Assembly: GCA_035551835.1 (NCBI GenBank)
Contig: DASZMN010000092.1
Span: 1-64,000, forward strand
Length of the DNA stretch: 64,000 nt
Direction of reading: 5' to 3'
Source: Bog-473 sp035551835
GTDB lineage: Bacteria; Actinomycetota; Acidimicrobiia; Acidimicrobiales; RAAP-2
Below are positions 59,015 to 64,000 of the stretch, in pieces (the first letter of the stretch is position 1; every line of letters begins with the position of its first letter). The notes below the pieces were generated by a model. It saw nothing but the letters and a program-made list of their open reading frames with translations, did not search any database and was not told where the DNA came from. Both the position numbers and the translations under genes were made by a program.

Positions 59015-60031
59015 ATGTTCACGCGCACACAAGTCCCTTGGCGAATTCATGCGGTGCGAGACGTCTGGCGGCCAACTGCTAGACGACTCGCAACCGTTGC
59101 AACAGCAATCGGTGCCGGCGTCGCCACCTTCGCCGCGCTCCCCGCGACGGGGGCGTCGGCCGCCCCGACAAGCACGGGCACGGAGGTCTCGGCGGTGACC
59201 AGCCCGTACGGCTCGGTGCTCACAGTGGGCTCGGGTCAATTCTCGGGCTACACCCTCTACCAGTTCAACCGGAACACGGCGAGTGCATGCACCACGAAGG
59301 TCGACTCGGCGAATAACCCACCGCTTTCGTGCGCCGGCGCCGAGAACGACAAGACAGCGGACTGGCCGATCCTTAGCACGGTCGGTAAGCCCGTCGCCGG
59401 ACCGGGCATCAACAAGCACCTGCTGGGCATGGTGTACCGCAAGGACATCGGGGCGGACCAGGTCACCTACGGCGGCAAACTGCTCTATATGTTCGACCCT
59501 GCGCCCGGCCAGTACGGAGGAGTCAACTTCATGGAAACGGTCGCACCGCTGCCGCCTTGGCACGGCGTGTGGTACTTGGTTTCCGCAAAGAACGGGCTCC
59601 CTGTCAGCGGACCCGTCGCCATCTCCACCCAGAAGCAAATTGACGGTTCGACCGTGCTCACGGCCGGCATGTTCCAGGGCATGGCCGGCCCGACCGGCTT
59701 GCCGATCGTCGTCTACAGCTACAGCAAGGACTCGAAGAACCACAGCAACTGCGCCAATTCGTGTGCACTCAGCTGGCCGCCCGTGCTCACCACGGCGGCA
59801 TTCCAAGCTGGCACCGGCGTGCCGAAAAGCTCACTCGGAGTGATCCACCGCTCCGACGGCACCGAACAACTCACGTTCCAAGGCAAGCCGTTGTACTTCT
59901 ACTCCGAAGAGGTGCCTCAGCTGAACCCGCAGAATGGCAACCCGGAAAACCCGGCCACCTTGGGTGCCGGCAACGGCAAGGCAGGACCGGGCCACGACGG
60001 AACGTTCAAGCTGGTCGCCGCCACCTCATGA
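59015..60031 (+). CDS. Secreted repeat protein (COG4315-type)
   Basis: This 338-aa exported protein has a signal peptide of about 45 residues (LATVATAIGAGVATFAALPA, then ATGASAAP). It then carries repeats of the type seen in secreted-repeat lipoprotein-like proteins: GSGQFSGYTLYQFNRNTASA, ADWPIL, YGGKLLYMFDPAPGQ, NCANSCALSWPPVLTT and LTFQGKPLYFYSEEVP. The function is unknown; extracellular binding or electron transfer has been proposed for such repeats. ATG 59015 has a GGGAG upstream. Confidence 0.78.
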   Translation: MFTRTQVPWRIHAVRDVWRPTARRLATVATAIGAGVATFAALPATGASAAPTSTGTEVSAVTSPYGSVLTVGSGQFSGYTLYQFNRNTASACTTKVDSANNPPLSCAGAENDKTADWPILSTVGKPVAGPGINKHLLGMVYRKDIGADQVTYGGKLLYMFDPAPGQYGGVNFMETVAPLPPWHGVWYLVSAKNGLPVSGPVAISTQKQIDGSTVLTAGMFQGMAGPTGLPIVVYSYSKDSKNHSNCANSCALSWPPVLTTAAFQAGTGVPKSSLGVIHRSDGTEQLTFQGKPLYFYSEEVPQLNPQNGNPENPATLGAGNGKAGPGHDGTFKLVAATS

Positions 60032-60044
60032 GCCTCGCCTAGGC

Positions 60045-60980
60045 CTAGTCGGCGAAGCGTGCGACGACGGCATCGCCCACTCGGCGCACCGTTTCGGCGG
60101 TGCCCGTGGGCATGTTGAAGATGAAGTAGTCGACGCCGGCGGCGGCGAGCTCCTCGACCTGACCCACGAGCTCGTCCGCCGTGCCGACGTTCGAACCCGA
60201 AGGCTCCTCACCTGTCACCTGGCGCAAGAAGTCGTTGGTAGCCGCCGTCTCCGCCTCGTGCTCGGTGAGCACCAGTGTGGCCAATCGGCTGACGGTGACC
60301 TCGGACGGGTCGCGACCGACCGCCTCGCAGTGTCCGCGCAATATTCCGACCTTGTGGGCGATCGTCGCGGCGTCGCCGAACAGGTTGCACATATCGGCGT
60401 ACTGCGCGACCAGGCGGAGCGTTCTTTTCTCACCGCCCCCGCCGACGAGAATGGTCGGCCCGCCCGGCTGCACGGGCAGCGGGATGTTATGGGCCTCGTG
60501 CGTGCGGTAGTAGGTGCCCTCGTACGTCGGCGCCGAGCCGGCAAACATGGCACGACAAATCTGAAGCGCCTCTTCCAGGCGATCGAGCCGCTCGCCGGCG
60601 GGCGGAAAGTCGAAGCCCAACCCAACGTGTTCGACGTCGTACCAGGCCGCCCCGATGCCGAGCATCGCCCGGCCTGCGCTGACCACGTCGAGGGTCGTCA
60701 CGATCTTGGCCAGGTGCGCGGGATTGCGGTAGGTCACACCCGTCACCAGTGCGCCCAGCCGGACGCGGGAAGTGCGCGCGGCGAGCGCTCCGAGGAGGGT
60801 GTACGCGTCGAGCATCGGCTGGGAGGGTCCACCCATCGGCGGCAGTTGGAAGAAGTGGTCCATCACCCACACCGAGTCGTACCCGGATTCCTCTGCCGCG
60901 CTCGCTCGGGCAACGACCTCGTCGAAAAGTGCGCCCGGCGCGCCGTCAACGAAGTTGGGGATCTGCAGTCCAAAGCGCAT
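60045..60980 (-). CDS. LLM-class F420-dependent oxidoreductase
   Basis: This 311-aa luciferase-like protein has VWVMDHFFQLPPMGGPSQ near residue 38, LVTGVTYRNPAHLAKIVTTL, VVSAGRAMLGIGAAWYDVEH near residue 97, and ILVGGGGEKRTLRLVAQYA near residue 176. It shares this layout with the gene at 41355, so the two are paralogues. The C-terminal 40 residues (FIFNMPTGTAETVRRVGDAV) are typical. F420 use is inferred from family. Confidence 0.87.
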   Translation of the reverse strand: MRFGLQIPNFVDGAPGALFDEVVARASAAEESGYDSVWVMDHFFQLPPMGGPSQPMLDAYTLLGALAARTSRVRLGALVTGVTYRNPAHLAKIVTTLDVVSAGRAMLGIGAAWYDVEHVGLGFDFPPAGERLDRLEEALQICRAMFAGSAPTYEGTYYRTHEAHNIPLPVQPGGPTILVGGGGEKRTLRLVAQYADMCNLFGDAATIAHKVGILRGHCEAVGRDPSEVTVSRLATLVLTEHEAETAATNDFLRQVTGEEPSGSNVGTADELVGQVEELAAAGVDYFIFNMPTGTAETVRRVGDAVVARFAD

Positions 60981-61018
60981 AACCGCAAGCTATCGGCGGA
61001 ACCGCGCCGCCACGGCCG

Positions 61019-61966
61019 CTACCCGTCCATGAGCCGGCGCAGCCAAGCCACGGCCACCTCGCCTTGGGCCGCCTGGAACGCGCGCAACGTCGGGAGCCCG
61101 GGCGGAGGGGGGCGGAGCGAGTGCGAGACGAAGAAGCCACTGATCGCAGCGAGGAGCACGGTAACGACATCGGGGTCCGCTCTCCGGGAGGGCCGGTGCC
61201 CGGCTAAGAGCTCTTCGGGTGGGGGACCTCCCTCCAAGACGACCGAAGGCGCCCAGGCCACGAGGTCGAACACGGGAGTGCCCACCGCCGCATGGGGCCA
61301 GTCGACGAAGACCGGGCCGGCCGGGCCCATGAGGATGTTGTCCGAGCGAATGTCCCCATGGACCAGCGTCAGTCCCTCAATTGCGGCGGGCCAGTGCGCC
61401 TCGAGCTCGGCCAAACGGGACAGGTGGGCCACACACCAAGGGTCGAGCCCGGCCGGTGCGGCTGCCCCGGCCAGCTCGGCCCAGCTGCCGAACAGTGTGT
61501 GGAATTGGACCGCGGCCGGCTCGAGCTGGGGAGCGGGGCTCGGGGTGAGGATGTCGTGCGCCTGTTCGAGCGCCCCGAGCACGGCGGCGAGCTCGGCACG
61601 ATCCCACGGATGTTGCGGGAGTGCCCCATCGATCGCCTCGAAGGCCAGTGCCACCCACGCCCCGTCGTCGTAGGTGTCGAGCAGCACCGGAAAAGCCGAC
61701 GAAGCCGGGAGCGCGGCCGAGACGACCGCCTCGCGCCGGTGCAGTAACGGCGACTCGACATTGAGCTCCGCACCGACCGCCTTGATGAAGACGGGACCTC
61801 GTGGGCACTCGAGCCGCGCCGCCGCGCCCGGCGAGAACCCACCGGACAGATCGCGCACCGCGCTGGGCGCACCGCCGCCGAGGGACGAGGCCCACGCCTT
61901 CACTGCGTCGGGCACCCCGGCCCAAGGCAGATGGACGCCGGCCGCCGGACCGGTCGGCGACGTCAA
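61019..61966 (-). CDS. Aminoglycoside phosphotransferase-family kinase
   Basis: This 315-aa APH-fold protein has LTLVHGDIRSDNILMGPAGP near residue 185 (the catalytic HGDxxxxN loop) and VFVDWPHAAVGTPVFDLVAW with the metal-binding Asp of the DxD-like segment. A lysine in PVFIKAVGAEL may serve as the nucleotide-binding Lys. The substrate may be a small alcohol or antibiotic and cannot be deduced. TTG 61966 overlaps the previous stop (TTGA), so the start is provisional. Confidence 0.75.
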   Translation of the reverse strand: MTSPTGPAAGVHLPWAGVPDAVKAWASSLGGGAPSAVRDLSGGFSPGAAARLECPRGPVFIKAVGAELNVESPLLHRREAVVSAALPASSAFPVLLDTYDDGAWVALAFEAIDGALPQHPWDRAELAAVLGALEQAHDILTPSPAPQLEPAAVQFHTLFGSWAELAGAAAPAGLDPWCVAHLSRLAELEAHWPAAIEGLTLVHGDIRSDNILMGPAGPVFVDWPHAAVGTPVFDLVAWAPSVVLEGGPPPEELLAGHRPSRRADPDVVTVLLAAISGFFVSHSLRPPPPGLPTLRAFQAAQGEVAVAWLRRLMDG

Positions 61967-62229
61967 GAGGCGGCGGCTCCGGCGGCAGCAAGCGCCTCGG
62001 TGATGCTGGCGATCAGGCGGCGCGCCGACTCGGCGCTGAGCTCGACGGCCACTCGCGCGCCCGGCCCCCGGGCGGGGTCGGTGAAGTCGATGTTCAGCGT
62101 GTGATCGAAAGGCGCATGGAACGGATGGTCGAAGTACACCTGCGCCGAGGTGACGTTGAACCAACCCTGGGCGCCTTTGGCGCTGCCGGAGATGTCGGTG
62201 GGAACGGTCAGATACGAGCACATGGTCAC
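61963..62229 (-). CDS. DUF6295-like small protein
   Basis: This 88-aa protein reads CSYLTVPTDISGSAKGAQGW, FNVTSAQVYFDHPFHAPFDH, and a helical tail ELSAESARRLIASITEALAA. From memory it matches a small DUF6295-type family. The GTG start overlaps the dienelactone hydrolase stop, and its stop overlaps the kinase start, so three genes form one coupled unit. An ATG at 62223 is also possible. The function is unknown. Confidence 0.7.
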   Translation of the reverse strand: MTMCSYLTVPTDISGSAKGAQGWFNVTSAQVYFDHPFHAPFDHTLNIDFTDPARGPGARVAVELSAESARRLIASITEALAAAGAAAS

Positions 62230-62978
62230 GCCTCCAGGTAGGTGCCGAAGAATTGGAAGATGCGGTGCCAGCCGTCGACGGCGGCCTCGGGCCGGTAGGC
62301 CGGGCGGTCGACCGAGAAGAAGGCGTGACCGGCTCCGTCATAGCGGTGGAACTCATACGGCTTACCGGCATCTTTGAGGGCCGCTTCGAGTTCGTCCACC
62401 TGCTCGGGACTCGGGAACTGATCGTCGTTGCCGAAGAGGCCGAGCAGCGGGCAGTGCAGGTCGCCGGCACGGTCGGCCAGTGGCGTCACCTTGAGCGGGA
62501 AGCCCTCGGGCACCGCGCCCGTCACGAACGCGCCGTAGCAGTCGACGGCGGCGTCGACGGGAAGGCTCACGGCGGTGAGGAACGAGTGGCGCCCCCCGGA
62601 GCAGTAGCCGATGACGCCGGCCTTGCCGTTCGACGTCGGGAGGGAGCGGAGCGCGTCGATGGCGACGTTGGCGTCGCTGACGAACTGCTCGTCGGGCACG
62701 CCACCGGCCTCCCGGGTGGCGGCCGCGGCGTCGTCCGGGTCGACATCGAGGCCCTGGCGGGCGTAGAGATTGGGGCAGATGGCGTTGTAGCCGTGCGCGG
62801 CGAACCGCCGCGTGATCTCCTTCGTCCCCGAGTCCCAGCCGGGCAGGTGATGGATCACGAGGACGCCGCCGAACGGGCCGTCACCGGCGGGGCGGGCCTG
62901 GTACGCGTTGATCGGCGCGCCGTCGGCGCCGGTCAGGATGACGTTGCCGGCGCTGAGCGCTTCTTCGGGTGTTGCCAC
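62226..62978 (-). CDS. Dienelactone hydrolase family protein
   Basis: This 250-aa alpha/beta hydrolase has the family blocks GGVLVIHHLPGWDSGTKEIT near residue 38, the nucleophile elbow VIGYCSGGRHSFLTAVSL (Cys at the catalytic position) near residue 122, an acid in LLGLFGNDDQFPSPEQVDEL, and the final His in RYDGAGHAFFSVDRPAY. AAAGGGG lies before the GTG at 62978. The substrate is not predictable. Confidence 0.85.
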   Translation of the reverse strand: MATPEEALSAGNVILTGADGAPINAYQARPAGDGPFGGVLVIHHLPGWDSGTKEITRRFAAHGYNAICPNLYARQGLDVDPDDAAAATREAGGVPDEQFVSDANVAIDALRSLPTSNGKAGVIGYCSGGRHSFLTAVSLPVDAAVDCYGAFVTGAVPEGFPLKVTPLADRAGDLHCPLLGLFGNDDQFPSPEQVDELEAALKDAGKPYEFHRYDGAGHAFFSVDRPAYRPEAAVDGWHRIFQFFGTYLEA

Positions 62979-63072
62979 GGGGATCCCCTTTCGTATCTCG
63001 CGTGTGATCTCAGGCACCCTATGCGGGCGCCGCAGGGGTAGACGGGCGGCAACCGCCGTCGACCGGCAAGAT

Positions 63073-64000
63073 GTGGCGGTGCGGCGCCGGGGACACGGGG
63101 GACGGCTACTCGGCGTGGCGGTCGCGGTGGCGTCCGCGGTTTCGCTGTCTGTCGTCACGTGGCAGGGTCCCTCGGTCGCGGGAGCGGCGGCGCCCCCCGT
63201 GCGGACGATCGTCCGGCCGGGCACGCTCGACTCGCCGGGAGCGCTCGCGCTCGACGCGGCCGGGGACGTGTTCGTCGCCGACACGGGACACTGCCGCGTC
63301 GTCCTGATCCCCGCGCGTGCCGGTCGCACCTACGGCGCGACGGTGGCGGCGGGGCGCGCAGTCACGATTGCGGGCGGCCATTGCGGGAATGCCTCGTTCG
63401 GGCACCCGACCGGGCTGGCCGTGGACCTGACCGGCGACGTCTACGTCGCGGAGGCGAACGAGCAACGGATCAAGGTCATCGAGCCCTCCGGGGTCGTCGC
63501 CACCGTGGCCGGAACCGGCAGGGCGGGCGACAGCGGCGACGGGGGCGCGGCGACGTCGGGGCGGCTGGACGAACCGACCGGCGTCGCCGTCGACCGGAGC
63601 GGCGACGTCTTCATCGCCGACACGGCCAACTGCAAGGTCCGGGTCGTGCCCGCCGCCGACGGCGAGGTCCTCGGCCAGTCCGTCGAGCGCGACCACCTCT
63701 ACACCGTCGCCGGCACCGGGGTCTGCGGCAGCACGGGACAGGGCGGGCCCCTGGCCGACGCGCAGTTGTTCGACCCGGTCGCTGTGGCGGTGGACTTCGC
63801 CGGCGACCTCTTGGTGGCCGACCAGGGTGATCAGTCGGTGCTGCTGGCCACCGAGCACAGCGGGGTCTACTACGGCGGCGCCGTCAGCGCCGGCGACATC
63901 GCGGCGGTCGTCGGTGGGACCGGAAGCTACGGGCCATATGTCGCCGACGGGCTCTCGGCCACCGGCCCCGCGGCCGAGCTCAACGACCCGCGGGGCCTCG
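63073..64000 (+). CDS. NHL-repeat secreted protein (partial, runs off the right edge)
   Basis: Reading the plus strand from GTG 63073 gives at least 309 codons without a stop to the window end. A hydrophobic stretch near residue 12-40 (GVAVAVASAVSLSVVTWQGP) suggests a signal sequence. NHL-type repeats follow: ALALDAAGDVFVADTGHCRV, GLAVDLTGDVYVAEANEQRI, GVAVDRSGDVFIADTANCKV and AVAVDFAGDLLVADQGDQSV. Each includes a Gly-Asp turn and ends in a strand. The rest is unseen. Confidence 0.75.
   Translation, partial: MAVRRRGHGGRLLGVAVAVASAVSLSVVTWQGPSVAGAAAPPVRTIVRPGTLDSPGALALDAAGDVFVADTGHCRVVLIPARAGRTYGATVAAGRAVTIAGGHCGNASFGHPTGLAVDLTGDVYVAEANEQRIKVIEPSGVVATVAGTGRAGDSGDGGAATSGRLDEPTGVAVDRSGDVFIADTANCKVRVVPAADGEVLGQSVERDHLYTVAGTGVCGSTGQGGPLADAQLFDPVAVAVDFAGDLLVADQGDQSVLLATEHSGVYYGGAVSAGDIAAVVGGTGSYGPYVADGLSATGPAAELNDPRGL

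Noticed and set aside
61967..62470. Extending the kinase gene upstream across the DUF6295-like gene
   Set aside because: The extra codons overlap two coherent genes in a coupled arrangement and show no kinase motif.

Overview
The window looks like a chromosomal segment of a high-GC actinobacterium (Actinomycetota; an Acidimicrobiia-type lineage is my inference). The evidence is the very high GC, many GTG starts, 4-bp GTGA/ATGA gene overlaps, a mycothiol gene (mshA), two F420-type luciferase-like oxidoreductases, an NDMA-dependent-type alcohol dehydrogenase, an Rpf-like muralytic protein, Rex, and the C5 (hemA/hemL) route to heme. No plasmid, phage, IS element or CRISPR signature was seen.

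Layout. 1-8794 (minus): respiratory complex I genes nuoA-B-C-D-E-F-G-H, tightly overlapped, with nuoH cut by the left edge. 8882-10522 (plus): a divergent geranylgeranyl/menaquinone-reductase-like flavoprotein with a histone H1-like Lys/Ala tail. 10699-20745 (minus): HIT protein, hemL, hemB, a cobA-hemD fusion, hemC, hemA, rex, a DUF62 SAM hydrolase, proC and a YbjN-like protein. Then mshA and an XRE regulator (minus), sodA (plus), and a DksA/TraR zinc-finger gene overlapping the tail of sodA. 23857-29137 (plus): a 934-aa SpoIIE-type phosphatase with an N-terminal anti-sigma kinase domain, a cysteine-desulfurase-like enzyme and a propeller lipoprotein. 29165-31899: two divergent citrate synthases, one with an N-terminal HTH, the other with a CBS pair. 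32034-37149: a DUF4395 membrane protein, an alcohol dehydrogenase, a COQ4-like protein, an alpha/beta hydrolase and a DHA2-type MFS exporter.

37150-42800 is a patch of lower GC and decay. It holds a PPOX-type pseudogene with three frame breaks, a small hypothetical gene, an Rpf-like gene, a small HATPase, a frameshifted Cys-rich gene, a ribbon-helix-helix/PIN toxin-antitoxin pair with a palindromic operator, tRNA-Lys(UUU), an F420-type oxidoreductase and remnants of a GNAT operon.

42818-57453 is a signalling region: an unknown 368-aa protein, an MpaB/Lcp-type oxygenase coupled to a 950-aa cyclase-ATPase regulator, a Thr-rich membrane protein, an EphD-like hydrolase, two response regulators, a histidine kinase, an orphan MacB-type ATPase, a REC-HTH-class III cyclase fusion, a cyclic-nucleotide-binding protein and an MBL-fold hydrolase. 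Together these could form a complete cyclic-nucleotide circuit of synthesis, sensing and perhaps turnover. 57461-64000 holds a phytoene-desaturase-like oxidoreductase, a secreted-repeat protein, a second F420-type oxidoreductase, an APH-family kinase, a DUF6295-like protein, a dienelactone hydrolase and the start of an NHL-repeat protein running off the right edge.

Starts were chosen by hand from overlaps, ribosome binding sites and family starts. Functions are from motif and family recognition only; no database search was possible.
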